59,667 nt of DNA from NCBI GenBank assembly GCA_934234215.1, contig CAKQHB010000019.1, forward strand, positions 1 to 59,667. The letters are read 5' to 3'. The translations under genes and the position numbers were made by a program. The notes under the pieces were generated by a model that had not been told where the DNA came from, ran no database searches, and saw nothing but the letters and a program-made list of their open reading frames with translations. Positions 26,423 to 34,789 of the stretch are shown in pieces. Within the stretch, counting starts at the first letter, position 1, and the number at the start of each line of letters is the position of its first letter. Source of the DNA: an uncultured Cuneatibacter sp. (GTDB taxonomy: Bacteria > Bacillota > Clostridia > Lachnospirales > Lachnospiraceae).

Positions 26423-27325
26423 ATGAGCGAAAAAACAAAATCCGGGTTTGTCACACTGATCGGCAGACCCAATGTGGGAAAGTCCACGCTGATGAATCAT
26501 CTGATCGGTCAGAAAATCGCAATCACATCCGATAAGCCGCAGACAACGCGTAATCGGATTCAGACGGTATACACCGATGAGAGAGGTCAGATCATCTTTC
26601 TGGACACGCCCGGTATCCATAAGGCGAAGAATCGCCTGGGTGAATATATGGTGAAGGTCGCAAACCGGACACTGGAAGAAGTGGATCTGGTGCTGTGGCT
26701 GGTAGAGCCAACGACATTCATCGGAGCCGGGGAGCGTTCCATTGCGGAGCAGCTGCAGGCATGCAAAAAGCCTGTGATTCTGATTATCAATAAGGTTGAC
26801 ACGGTGGACAAAGAGAAGCTGGCAGCAGCCATTGACAAGTACAAAGAAGTGTGCGAGTTTGCAGAGATTGTTCCGGTATCCGCACTGCGGGGCAAGAATC
26901 TCGACGGACTGCTGCAGATCCTGTTTGATTATCTGCCGGAAGGCCCGCTGTACTACGATGAGGAGACCGTGACTGATCAGCCGATGCGGGAAATCGCAGC
27001 GGAGATCATCCGGGAAAAGGCGCTGCGTCTTTTAAAAGATGAAGTTCCTCACGGCATCGCGGTGGAAATCGACAAGATGCGGGAGCGTGGCAACGGCATC
27101 GTGGATATCGATGCAACCATTGTCTGCGAGCGCGACACCCACAAGGGCATTATCATCGGAAAGGGCGGATCGATGTTAAAGCGCATCGGCAGCAATGCAA
27201 GACGCGATCTGGAAAAGATGATGGAGCAGCAGATCAATCTGCAGATTTGGGTCAAGGTTCGTAAGGAGTGGCGCGATAACGCACTGATGCTGAAGAATTT
27301 TGGTTATAATCCGAAAGACATCTGA
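26423..27325 (+). CDS. era: GTPase Era
   Basis: Essential ribosome-assembly GTPase of 300 residues that binds 16S rRNA. GTPase motifs are GRPNVGKST, DTPGIH and NKVD, followed by a C-terminal KH domain with GKGGSMLKRIG. It is directly followed by recO, as in many Firmicutes. Confidence 0.96.
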   Translation: MSEKTKSGFVTLIGRPNVGKSTLMNHLIGQKIAITSDKPQTTRNRIQTVYTDERGQIIFLDTPGIHKAKNRLGEYMVKVANRTLEEVDLVLWLVEPTTFIGAGERSIAEQLQACKKPVILIINKVDTVDKEKLAAAIDKYKEVCEFAEIVPVSALRGKNLDGLLQILFDYLPEGPLYYDEETVTDQPMREIAAEIIREKALRLLKDEVPHGIAVEIDKMRERGNGIVDIDATIVCERDTHKGIIIGKGGSMLKRIGSNARRDLEKMMEQQINLQIWVKVRKEWRDNALMLKNFGYNPKDI

Positions 27326-27342
27326 TCAGAAAGGTGGAAGAA

Positions 27343-28119
27343 ATGCAGTACGATGTGATTCGCCTGAACGGGATGGTTTTGTCCTATTCTCAGTATGGAG
27401 AGCGGGATAAAAGACTGGTGCTTCTGACGGCGGAACGTGGAAAAATCACTGCGTTTGTTCATGGTGTGCGGCGGCAGAACAGCCAGCTGCAGGCAGCGAC
27501 AAGACCATTTGCAATGGGGATCTTTGAACTGCGCCCCAGCGGAGGAGCCTATACGCTGCAAAATGCAGAAATCAAAAATTATTTTGATGAGTTCGGCAGA
27601 AATATGGAAGCGGTTTCTTACGGATACTACTTTCTGGAGCTTGCCGCCTACTATTCCAGAGAAAATATGGACGGCAGAGATCTGCTGAATCTGTTGTATG
27701 TGTCGCTGAAAGCACTGCTGCGGGATGAAATTCCCAATCCCCTCGTGCGTATGATCTACGAAGTGCGGGCGATGACGATTGCCGGAGAATTTCCGGATGT
27801 TTTTCACTGCAGTATGTGTGGAAAAGAACTGTCAGGGCGGGCAACTTTTGCAGCAGGGCGCGGTCAGCTTTTTTGCGAAGAGTGCAAAAAGCTGGGGCAG
27901 TCCGGAAAGCAGAGACAGGTGCCCGGCGGTTATTCGCTTGGGGACGCGGCATTGTATGCGCTTCAATATATGGTGGGAGCGCCGCTTAATCGCCTGTATA
28001 CATTTATATTGAAGGAAGAATCGTTCGAGGAGCTGAGGCGTGTGCTTCACGCTTACAAAGCAGTTTATCTGGATAAAACCTTTGCTTCTCTGGAAGTTTT
28101 AAAAACGATTCTCGCCTGA
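27343..28119 (+). CDS. recO: DNA repair protein RecO
   Basis: Recombination mediator of 258 residues that helps load RecA onto SSB-coated DNA. It has an N-terminal OB fold (VLSYSQYGERDKRLVLLTAERG), an alpha-helical middle, and a zinc-binding quartet CSMCGK and CEECKK near residues 153-180. ATG at 27343 is favoured by AAGGTGG upstream; an in-frame GTG occurs at 27334. Confidence 0.94.
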   Translation: MQYDVIRLNGMVLSYSQYGERDKRLVLLTAERGKITAFVHGVRRQNSQLQAATRPFAMGIFELRPSGGAYTLQNAEIKNYFDEFGRNMEAVSYGYYFLELAAYYSRENMDGRDLLNLLYVSLKALLRDEIPNPLVRMIYEVRAMTIAGEFPDVFHCSMCGKELSGRATFAAGRGQLFCEECKKLGQSGKQRQVPGGYSLGDAALYALQYMVGAPLNRLYTFILKEESFEELRRVLHAYKAVYLDKTFASLEVLKTILA

Positions 28120-28217
28120 TTTCGCTTTACAAAAAGAAAAAGAGAGAGTAAGATAGAGGTCGAATATGGCGCGGGCAGGAAAAATTGTCAGCGCATGGAA
28201 AGAGAATGGAGGACAGT

Positions 28218-28865
28218 ATGAAGAAAAGTACAGCAATCCTGTTGGCAGTATTGCTTGTGACGCTGATGGCGGCTGGATGCTCCAGCAGGACAAAGTTCGA
28301 ACCGGAAGAGTCGAGCATTTATATTCAGCGTGACGGCGGCGTGACCGGCTTTACGAAGACAGAAGGCTACGATAAAGATTACTACAGCCTGAAAGAACTG
28401 AAGGAAGATTATGTAGATCCCGCAGTAAAGGCATATAACGAGGAGAAGGCAGGTCTTTCCTTTGCCTACACGGAGGACAACGATACGAAAGAGACTTTGC
28501 CGATCAGCATTGAAGAGCTGGACATTGCAGGCGGCGTTGCAAAGATGAAATTAGAGTATGCAACTGCAGCCGATTATCTGGCATTTAATGAAAATCAGCT
28601 GGAGGACGATACGGTATTTCAGATCGGTCGGATGGCAGATCTTTCGGTTCCGTCATCTATCAGCTGGGTAGATGCAGAGGGCAATTCTGTAGATGCTGAG
28701 ACGGTACAGGGCGCCACAAAGTATTATGTGGCAGAGTTGAGCTTCGCAACCACAGCACAGGTTGAAGGTACGATCGTCTATGCTTCTGAGGGTGTGACTG
28801 TGACCGGCAAGAATACCATTGTGACAGATGGAACAGAGACAGTATATGTCGTATTTAAAAAGTAA
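28218..28865 (+). CDS. Putative lipoprotein of unknown function
   Basis: Secreted lipoprotein of 215 residues. The signal peptide ends in the lipobox LMAAGC at residues 15-20. The mature part is acidic, with beta-rich segments and no domain I recognise. An excellent GGAGG site precedes the ATG. It lies between recO and glyS; no functional link to either is evident. Confidence 0.8.
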   Translation: MKKSTAILLAVLLVTLMAAGCSSRTKFEPEESSIYIQRDGGVTGFTKTEGYDKDYYSLKELKEDYVDPAVKAYNEEKAGLSFAYTEDNDTKETLPISIEELDIAGGVAKMKLEYATAADYLAFNENQLEDDTVFQIGRMADLSVPSSISWVDAEGNSVDAETVQGATKYYVAELSFATTAQVEGTIVYASEGVTVTGKNTIVTDGTETVYVVFKK

Positions 28866-28914
28866 TCAGCCAAAATAAAATACCAAGAAACACAGATAGG
28901 AGATTGATGTAATT

Positions 28915-30303
28915 ATGGAAAAGACAATGGATAAGATCGTTGCTCTGGCAAAGGCGAGGGGGTTTGTATACCCCGGTTCCGAAATTTACGGCGGACTGGC
29001 AAATACTTGGGATTATGGTAATCTCGGCGTAGAATTAAAGAACAACGTAAAGCGCGCATGGTGGAAGAAGTTCATTCAGGAGAATCCTCACAATGTGGGT
29101 GTAGACTGTGCGATTCTGATGAATACTCAGACATGGGTTGCATCCGGTCATATCGGCAGCTTCTCCGATCCGCTGATGGATTGTAAGTGCTGTCATGAGC
29201 GTTTCCGTGCGGATAAGCTGATCGAGGATTTCAATGCAGAAAATGGAATCGAGATCGAAGGTTCCGTAGACGCATGGAGTCAGGAAGAGATGGCTGCTTA
29301 CATCGAGGAGCACAAGATTCCCTGTCCTTCCTGTGGTAAGCATGATTTCACTGATATCCGTCAGTTCAACCTGATGTTCAAGACATTCCAGGGTGTTACC
29401 GAAGATGCAAAGAATACCGTATATCTTCGTCCGGAGACTGCACAGGGTATTTTTGTAAACTTCAAGAACGTACAGAGAACCTCCAGAAAGAAGATCCCGT
29501 TTGGTATCGGTCAGATCGGTAAGTCCTTCCGTAACGAGATCACTCCCGGTAACTTTACCTTCCGTACCAGAGAGTTTGAGCAGATGGAGCTGGAGTTCTT
29601 CTGCAAGCCTGACACCGATCTGGAGTGGTTCTCCTACTGGAGAGAATACTGCATCAACTGGCTGAAGAGTCTGGGCATGAAGGATGATGAGATGCGTGCA
29701 AGAGATCACGAGCAGGCAGAGCTGTCCTTCTACAGTAAGGCTACGACCGATATCGAGTTCCTGTTCCCGTTTGGTTGGGGCGAGCTGTGGGGTATTGCAG
29801 ACCGTACCAACTACGATCTGGGCAGACATCAGGAGGTATCCGGTCAGGATCTGACCTACTTTGATGATGAAACACAGGAGCGTTACCTGCCTTACGTGAT
29901 TGAGCCGTCATTGGGTGCTGACCGTGTTACACTGGCATTCCTGTGTGCAGCATACGATGAGGAGACTCTGGAAGGCGGAGACGTTCGTACTGTTCTGCAT
30001 TTCCATCCGGCACTGGCACCGGTTAAGATCGGCATTCTGCCGCTTTCTAAGAAGCTGGGACCGCAGGCGGAGGAGATTTATACTCGCCTGTCCAAGAAGT
30101 ACAACTGTGAGTATGATGACAGAGGTGCAATCGGTAAGAGATATCGTCGTCAGGATGAGATCGGTACTCCGTTCTGCATTACTTACGACTTCGACTCCGT
30201 AGAAGATGGTTCCGTAACCGTTCGTGACCGTGACACGATGGAGCAGGTTCGTATTAAGATCGATGAGCTGGAGAACTACTTCGCAGATAAGTTTGAGTTC
30301 TGA
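28915..30303 (+). CDS. glyS: Glycyl-tRNA synthetase (alpha2 type)
   Basis: Class II aminoacyl-tRNA synthetase of 462 residues, the single-chain dimeric form rather than the alpha-beta tetramer. It shows the N-terminal SEIYGGLANTWDYG, a CxxC pair CKCCHERF and CPSCGK in the insertion, class II motif 2 (SFRNEITPG), motif 3 (EPSLGADR), and a C-terminal anticodon-binding domain. The leader is short, with no T-box. Confidence 0.95.
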   Translation: MEKTMDKIVALAKARGFVYPGSEIYGGLANTWDYGNLGVELKNNVKRAWWKKFIQENPHNVGVDCAILMNTQTWVASGHIGSFSDPLMDCKCCHERFRADKLIEDFNAENGIEIEGSVDAWSQEEMAAYIEEHKIPCPSCGKHDFTDIRQFNLMFKTFQGVTEDAKNTVYLRPETAQGIFVNFKNVQRTSRKKIPFGIGQIGKSFRNEITPGNFTFRTREFEQMELEFFCKPDTDLEWFSYWREYCINWLKSLGMKDDEMRARDHEQAELSFYSKATTDIEFLFPFGWGELWGIADRTNYDLGRHQEVSGQDLTYFDDETQERYLPYVIEPSLGADRVTLAFLCAAYDEETLEGGDVRTVLHFHPALAPVKIGILPLSKKLGPQAEEIYTRLSKKYNCEYDDRGAIGKRYRRQDEIGTPFCITYDFDSVEDGSVTVRDRDTMEQVRIKIDELENYFADKFEF

Positions 30304-30318
30304 TAAAGTTAAAAATGG

Positions 30319-30349
30319 GCGGGATTCCGAATTAGGAGTCCCGCTTTTT
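30319..30349 (+). terminator. Intrinsic terminator after glyS
   Basis: Stem GCGGGATTCC (30319-30328) pairs with GGAGTCCCGC (30335-30344) through one wobble and is followed by TTTTT. Confidence 0.85.
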
Positions 30350-30351
30350 GT

Positions 30352-30420
30352 ATGTGCGCCGCCAGGCGCACATCGAAGAAGTGGGAGTGTTGCGTTTGAA
30401 AGCAGCACTCCCACTTTTTG
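30352..30420 (+). terminator. Second terminator with an additional hairpin downstream of glyS
   Basis: A 9-bp perfect hairpin ATGTGCGCC/GGCGCACAT (30352-30373) is followed by a 14-bp stem (30380-30393 with 30402-30415, one wobble) and TTTTT. Together with the first terminator this gives three hairpins in 100 bp. The rest of the gap to 30608 is AT-rich, with only a weak promoter. Confidence 0.7.
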
Positions 30421-30501
30421 GCTGAATAGGACAACTTGCGAAAAAATCAGAACAGATTGCAAACATTAAATGGAAAACATGCAATTATTGAAAGAAAAGT
30501 A

Positions 30502-30530
30502 TTGATTCCACAAAGAACATGTGATAGAGT
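30502..30530 (+). promoter_or_regulatory. Weak candidate promoter of the Rpn-family gene
   Basis: TTGATT at 30502-30507 and TAGAGT at 30525-30530 have 17-bp spacing. The -10 box is poor, so this is tentative. Confidence 0.35.
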
Positions 30531-30608
30531 CGAAGCAACAAGAAAACAGATTTTCGAAAATCCATTGGAAAGCCGTCGGCGGTATGCTAAAATAATAAGG
30601 AGAACAGA

Positions 30609-31433
30609 GTGACGAAAGCAAATACGAAAGACCGCAGGGGAAGTGGGCTTACACCAAAAGAGCGCAGTGAAAAAATCGAGAGATTTTGTCTGATGGATGA
30701 CCGGTTTATGACGACTGTGTTTCAGAATGATAAGGAATGCGCCGAACTGATTTTGCAGATTCTCATTGAGAAGGAAACATTGCGTGTGGTGGAAATGCAG
30801 ACGCAGTACCAGATCGAAAATTTAAAGGGACGGTCCGTTCGGTTGGACATTTATGCGACAGATGCGGCAGGGAAGAAGTATAACATCGAGGTACAACGGA
30901 CAGACGAAGGCGCATCGGCAAAGCGGGCACGATATAATAGCAGTCTGATGGATGCAAATGTGTTGAAAGAAGGAGAAAGTCCGGAGAAACTTCCGGAGAC
31001 CTATGTAATCTTTATTACGGAAAATGATGTACTGGGCGGAAACAAGCCGATTTATCACATTGATCGAAGGGTTCTTCAGACGGGAGAAGAGTTTGGGGAT
31101 CAGGCGCATATCATTTATGCGAATGCCTCGTGTCAGGAGGACACGCCGATCGGGAGACTGATGCATGATTTCACATGTTCGAATCCACATGAGATGTATT
31201 ATGACTTGTTAAAAGAAAAAACGAGATATTACAAAGAAGAGGAGAAAGGAAGGGCAGAGATGAGCGGAGTTTTAGAGGAAGTATATGAGGAAGCTCGCGA
31301 AGAGGCTTTGCGGGAAGAGAGACGAAAAGATGTTTTTCGTATGCTGAAAAAGAACTTTTCGATTGAACAGATTGCAGATATCAAGGACATGAAGGTGGAA
31401 GAGGTAAGAGCGCTTGCGGCGGAAGTAAAATAA
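30609..31433 (+). CDS. Rpn family PD-(D/E)XK nuclease/transposase-like protein
   Basis: Protein of 274 residues of the Rpn/PD-(D/E)XK transposase-like family, common in multiple copies in gut Firmicutes. The nuclease core reads RLDIYATDAAGKKYNIEVQ (near residues 77-95), with the catalytic Asp and the Glu-x-Gln pair. The N-terminal FMTTVFQNDKECAELILQIL and a charged C-terminal helix ending in IADIKDMKVEEVRAL are also family traits. It starts at a GTG with AAGGAG at 30597-30602. No inverted repeats flank it. Rpn homologues promote recombination or act in defence; its role here is unknown. Confidence 0.85.
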   Translation: MTKANTKDRRGSGLTPKERSEKIERFCLMDDRFMTTVFQNDKECAELILQILIEKETLRVVEMQTQYQIENLKGRSVRLDIYATDAAGKKYNIEVQRTDEGASAKRARYNSSLMDANVLKEGESPEKLPETYVIFITENDVLGGNKPIYHIDRRVLQTGEEFGDQAHIIYANASCQEDTPIGRLMHDFTCSNPHEMYYDLLKEKTRYYKEEEKGRAEMSGVLEEVYEEAREEALREERRKDVFRMLKKNFSIEQIADIKDMKVEEVRALAAEVK

Positions 31434-31450
31434 GATAGGAGATCGTAAAG

Positions 31451-31493
31451 AAAAACAGCCTTGCAAGGTTCATTCCTGTAAGGCTGTTTTTCT
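31451..31493. terminator. Bidirectional terminator between the Rpn gene and upp
   Basis: AAAAACAGCCTTGCA (31451-31465) pairs with TGTAAGGCTGTTTTT (31478-31492), giving A- and T-rich ends in both directions between converging genes. Confidence 0.88.
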
Positions 31494-31521
31494 GAAAAAA
31501 TTAGAAACTAAGTTGGTAAAA

Positions 31522-32151
31522 TTATTTCGTACCGAAGATACGGTCGCCTGCATCACCCAGACCAGGGCAGATGTATGCGTTTTCATTCAGCTCACGATCC
31601 AGATGACCAACATAAACCTGAACATCCGGATGCTCCTTGGTCAGTCTCTCAAGGCCCTCCGGAGCAGCGATGATGGACATGAACTTGATGTTCTTTCCGC
31701 CGTGCTGTTTGATGAAGTCCAGAGCGGCACATGCGGAACCACCGGTAGCTAACATCGGGTCAACAACAACGATGGTACGCTCCTCGATGGGATCCGGAAG
31801 CTTGCAGTAGTATTCGTGAGGCTCGTGAGTTTCCTCATCGCGGTACAGACCGATGTGACCGATCTTAGCGGAGGGAACGAGTGCCAGGATACCATTGACC
31901 ATACCAAGACCTGCACGCAGAATCGGTACGATTGCCAGCTTACGACCAGCCAGCATAGGGGTCATGCATTCTTCAATGGGGGTCTTAACCTTAACATCCT
32001 CCAGGGGAAGATCGCGCAGAGCTTCGTAACCCATGAGCATGGCAATTTCTTCAATCAGTTTACGGAATTCGTTTGTACCGGTGTTCTCATCACGAAGTTT
32101 GGAAATCTTGTGCTGGATCAGCGGATGTGTAAATACTGTAACTTGTGACAT
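31522..32151 (-). CDS. upp: Uracil phosphoribosyltransferase
   Basis: Pyrimidine salvage enzyme of 209 residues that makes UMP from uracil and PRPP. It shows the PRPP motif VVDPMLATGGSACAA near residue 128 and the uracil-binding C-terminus GLGDAGDRIFG. The ATG at 32151 has AAAGGAG upstream on the minus strand; the open frame extends further upstream but without family similarity. Confidence 0.96.
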   Translation of the reverse strand: MSQVTVFTHPLIQHKISKLRDENTGTNEFRKLIEEIAMLMGYEALRDLPLEDVKVKTPIEECMTPMLAGRKLAIVPILRAGLGMVNGILALVPSAKIGHIGLYRDEETHEPHEYYCKLPDPIEERTIVVVDPMLATGGSACAALDFIKQHGGKNIKFMSIIAAPEGLERLTKEHPDVQVYVGHLDRELNENAYICPGLGDAGDRIFGTK

Positions 32152-32198
32152 AAGTGCTCCTTTCGTTCTGCGGCACGCAGCGCAGTTTTCATGCCTAC

Positions 32199-32227
32199 AG
32201 TATACCTTCTTTTCATAAATAACACAA
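32199..32227 (-). promoter_or_regulatory. Promoter of upp
   Basis: On the minus strand TTGTGT (32222-32227) and TATACT (32199-32204) have 17-bp spacing. Confidence 0.65.
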
Positions 32228-32268
32228 CCTATTTTACAGGTGGAATCCGAAAATGAAAGAAAAACTGC

Positions 32269-32297
32269 TTGCATTTTTCGATGGAATATAGTAATAT
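32269..32297 (+). promoter_or_regulatory. Promoter of the tRNA-Leu gene
   Basis: TTGCAT at 32269-32274 and TAATAT at 32292-32297 have 17-bp spacing, ending 47 bp before the tRNA. Confidence 0.6.
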
Positions 32298-32344
32298 ATG
32301 TTCGTGCGTGATTTCACTGGCGTTTTGTTGGTGAAAAAACAGTT

Positions 32345-32426
32345 GCCGGTGTGGCGGAATTGGCAGACGCACATGACTCAAAATCATGCGGAGAGATCCG
32401 TGCCGGTTCGAGTCCGGCCACCGGCA
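32345..32426 (+). tRNA. tRNA-Leu (anticodon CAA)
   Basis: An 82-nt class II tRNA with acceptor stem GCCGGTG/CACCGGC and discriminator A. The anticodon loop CTCAAAA gives anticodon CAA, which reads UUG. A long variable arm CGGAGAGATCCG and the T arm GGTTCGAGTCC follow. The 3' CCA is not encoded. Confidence 0.96.
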
Positions 32427-32431
32427 TAGCG

Positions 32432-32474
32432 AAGGTGCTGTATCAGGAGAGTACTCCGATACAGTGCCTTTTTG
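32432..32474 (+). terminator. Intrinsic terminator after tRNA-Leu
   Basis: A 13-bp stem (32432-32444 with 32458-32470, two wobble pairs) is followed by TTTTT, only 5 bp after the tRNA. It makes the tRNA a single-gene unit, and the Nif11-like gene needs read-through or its own promoter. Confidence 0.85.
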
Positions 32475-32498
32475 CTTTATAAAAACGGAGGTTTGTCG

Positions 32499-32819
32499 AT
32501 GGATGTTGTAGCATATCTGGATGAATTACAGCAGGCGGCTTTGAAAGATGAGGCTCTTGCAGACAAACTGATAGCAACGAGACAGGAATCCAATCCCCTG
32601 CAGGCATTTTGCAAAGTCTGTCAGAAATTGGGCTATCCGATCTACGCGATGGATCTCATCAATGCAGGAGAAGAATTTTATGCAGCGATGCGCCGCAGCA
32701 CAAACGGCGGCGGGGAAAACGCTCCGAAGTTAGAGGGGGAAGATGATTTCTATGAGATGTTTTTCGCAGCGCTGCAAAATCACTATAATAAAAAAGAAAA
32801 CCAATACAGGAGGGGATAG
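32499..32819 (+). CDS. Nif11-like small protein with GGG motif
   Basis: Protein of 106 residues with a good GGAGG site. The N-terminal 60 residues follow the Nif11 leader-domain pattern (helix YLDELQQAALKDEALADKL, then LQAFCKVCQKLGYPIYAMDLI). A short segment RRSTNGGGENAPKLEGED follows, resembling a double-glycine leader boundary, then an aromatic, acidic tail. Nif11 domains serve as leaders of ribosomally made peptide natural products, but no modifying enzyme or protease-exporter is adjacent. It lies 3 bp before a NUDIX gene, so it may be an orphan precursor or a member with another role. Confidence 0.6.
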   Translation: MDVVAYLDELQQAALKDEALADKLIATRQESNPLQAFCKVCQKLGYPIYAMDLINAGEEFYAAMRRSTNGGGENAPKLEGEDDFYEMFFAALQNHYNKKENQYRRG

Positions 32820-32822
32820 AAG

Positions 32823-33533
32823 ATGCCAGCATTTTTAGAGGACATTTCCGGATTTTATGGAACCGTGGAGCGAAACGAAGCAGGTCAGACATTGGAAGAA
32901 TTTTTGGAAGCCTATGATCCAAACAAGTACCAAAATCCCAGCGTGACCGTAGATACCATTGTTATTCGTCATCCAAAACAGGTAGAGACTGTGGAGCAGG
33001 GGTTGCAGTTGCTTCTGATCCGCAGAGGAAATCACCCCAGTATCGGCAAATGGGCGCTTCCGGGGGGCTTTGTCAATCTGCGGGAGGATACGATGGACGC
33101 TGCAAAGAGAGAGCTGGAAGAAGAAACGGGATTATCCGGATTGCCAGTGGAGCAGCTTCGCGCCTGGGGCGAATACCGGAGAGACCCTCGCACTCGGATC
33201 GTAACCGTAGCGTATCTGGCATTGATTGAGGATTCGATGGAAGCGAAAGCCGGAGATGACGCCAGTGATGCAGCATTCTTCGATGTGGACTTTCATATTC
33301 AGAGTCGGACGCGGGAGGATGACCGACAGACGACCGTATACGAACTGAAACTGACAAGAACAGATGCAGATCTGACGCTGTACGCAGAGGTAGAAGTGAA
33401 AGAAAACATTCACTCACTGCTGAAAGAACCGACCTATCGTGTTATCCGGGAAGATGGTCTGGCATGCGATCACCCGGCAATCATCACACAGGCATTGCTG
33501 CATCTGGCACAGCGAATTGAAGAACAGAAATAA
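32823..33533 (+). CDS. NUDIX hydrolase (ADP-ribose pyrophosphatase-like)
   Basis: Cytosolic hydrolase of 236 residues. The Nudix box is complete near residues 81-103, opening with GGFVNLRED and closing with RELEEETG, with the metal-binding glutamates in place. The length and the C-terminal extension of about 90 residues, rich in charged helices, exceed a minimal NUDIX domain and could form a regulatory or winged-helix part, as in NrtR-like proteins; this is not certain. The substrate may be ADP-ribose or a nucleoside diphosphate derivative. Cotranscribed with the Nif11-like gene. Confidence 0.85.
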   Translation: MPAFLEDISGFYGTVERNEAGQTLEEFLEAYDPNKYQNPSVTVDTIVIRHPKQVETVEQGLQLLLIRRGNHPSIGKWALPGGFVNLREDTMDAAKRELEEETGLSGLPVEQLRAWGEYRRDPRTRIVTVAYLALIEDSMEAKAGDDASDAAFFDVDFHIQSRTREDDRQTTVYELKLTRTDADLTLYAEVEVKENIHSLLKEPTYRVIREDGLACDHPAIITQALLHLAQRIEEQK

Positions 33534-33541
33534 GAAAAAAT

Positions 33542-33593
33542 AAGGTTCTGGAATTGACATGTGATTATGAGACATCAATTCCAGAACCTTTTT
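33542..33593 (+). terminator. Intrinsic terminator after the NUDIX gene
   Basis: A perfect 16-bp stem (33542-33557 with 33575-33590) is followed by a T-run. Confidence 0.9.
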
Positions 33594-33634
33594 GCTTTGT
33601 CAGAAAGTCATGTGGAAGTATTACTATATGTGGA

Positions 33635-33804
33635 CATTCAAAAAAGTCTCTGCCGGTAACATTGTGAGCATTCCGTTGCTCAGGAGTTATCCGTTCGCCA
33701 GTGAGCGACTGTTTGAAGCCGAAGGCGAGTTTCGCGAACGGCGAAAAGAAGGATAACGATGGAGCAGGAAGCGGAGCTCGTTATCGGCAGAGATTTTTTG
33801 AATG
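33635..33804. repeat. Family 1 structured repeat, copy 2 (inverted relative to copy 1)
   Basis: Arms at 33635-33660 and 33780-33804 are inverted complements with one base insertion and one G/A difference, A-rich outside and GC-rich inside. The interior of about 119 bp, read on the minus strand, aligns along its length with the interior of 4853-5029, sharing CTCCGNTTCCTG, AACTCGC, CGCTC and ACGGAATNCTCAC in the same order. Inner stems such as CCGTTCGC/GCGAACGG make it strongly structured. It lies between convergent genes. Confidence 0.8.
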
Positions 33805-33811
33805 ACAGTAT

Positions 33812-34768
33812 TTAATTACATGACTTTCCCTGCGCCAACAAAAACTCCAGCACATCCATCCATACGACTTCTTTTCCCACTTCATTGCAGATTTCATGCC
33901 GCATTGCAGGGTACAGCTTGCTGTTGATGTTTGTAAATCCCTGATCCTTCAGGAACTGAATCTCAGCCAGGAAGTGTTTCTCATCCGTGATGCACGGATC
34001 GTTTTCACCTGCGAGGAAGAGAATCGGCAGCTCTTTGTTTGCCGGTCTCTTAGAGAGGAAGGTCTGCCATTTGCGGGCATCGTAGGTGTTTAACATCAGA
34101 TGGAACAGTGCCTGGTAACCGTTATTTGTGAAGCTAAATCCGCACAGAGGGGATTCGTTATAAGCGGAAACAACGTGTGGATCTGAGCAGATCCAGGAGT
34201 TCATTGGTTCTCCGGCAAAGCGAGCCTGATACGGTCCGAAAGCAAGGGCAGTGATCAGCCGGTTGCGATGTCTGCCTCCGAGAAGGGCTGTGGAGATATC
34301 TGCTAGGAACAGCGCAAAACCGGCAGCCGGATTCTTGCTGGGAGCGCCGGACAAAATCAGCGCATCAATGTCTGCGGAATAATGGGACAGATAACAGCGT
34401 GCAGCAAGGGATCCCATGCTGTGTCCGAGCAGATAAACCGGATGGCCGGGCCATGTCTTCTTTGCATATTCCGTCAGCTGATGCAGGTCTTTGACAACCG
34501 CAGTAGAGCCATTTTTGCCGAAGTAGCCGAGATCGTCCTCAGTAGGGGCTGAGGAACCATGCCCGCGGTGGTCGTGGATCAGACACAGATAGCCATGGGA
34601 AGCCAGATATTCCATCAAGGGCAGATAGCGTTCTTTGTTTTCCGCCATGCCGTGAGAAAACTGGACGATGCCGCGAATGTCTGTCTCCGGCACAGTTACG
34701 AGACAGGAGAGCACGGTTCCATCGTAGTCACTTGTTACCGAGAATTTTTGGAGTGTATAATCCATCAT
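33812..34768 (-). CDS. Alpha/beta hydrolase, monoacylglycerol lipase-like
   Basis: Serine hydrolase of 318 residues of the Hydrolase_4 (lysophospholipase/monoacylglycerol lipase) type. The oxyanion/HG region is QFSHGMAENKERY, the nucleophile elbow is LLGHSMGSLAARC near residue 109, the acid is likely in LAGENDPC, and the catalytic His is probably the one in MRHEICNEVG. No signal peptide is present. The start at 34768 is chosen for its 8-base spacing from GGAGG; an upstream in-frame ATG at 34783 overlaps that site. Confidence 0.85.
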   Translation of the reverse strand: MMDYTLQKFSVTSDYDGTVLSCLVTVPETDIRGIVQFSHGMAENKERYLPLMEYLASHGYLCLIHDHRGHGSSAPTEDDLGYFGKNGSTAVVKDLHQLTEYAKKTWPGHPVYLLGHSMGSLAARCYLSHYSADIDALILSGAPSKNPAAGFALFLADISTALLGGRHRNRLITALAFGPYQARFAGEPMNSWICSDPHVVSAYNESPLCGFSFTNNGYQALFHLMLNTYDARKWQTFLSKRPANKELPILFLAGENDPCITDEKHFLAEIQFLKDQGFTNINSKLYPAMRHEICNEVGKEVVWMDVLEFLLAQGKSCN

Positions 34769-34789
34769 ATCATGTTCCTCCATGAAAAT

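Noticed and set aside
28866..28914. T-box riboswitch before glyS
   Set aside because: The leader between the lipoprotein gene and glyS is only 49 bp and lacks any T-box motif or terminator hairpin.
30609..31433. Active transposon
   Set aside because: The Rpn-type gene is intact, but no terminal inverted repeats or target duplications flank it, so no mobile element can be delimited.
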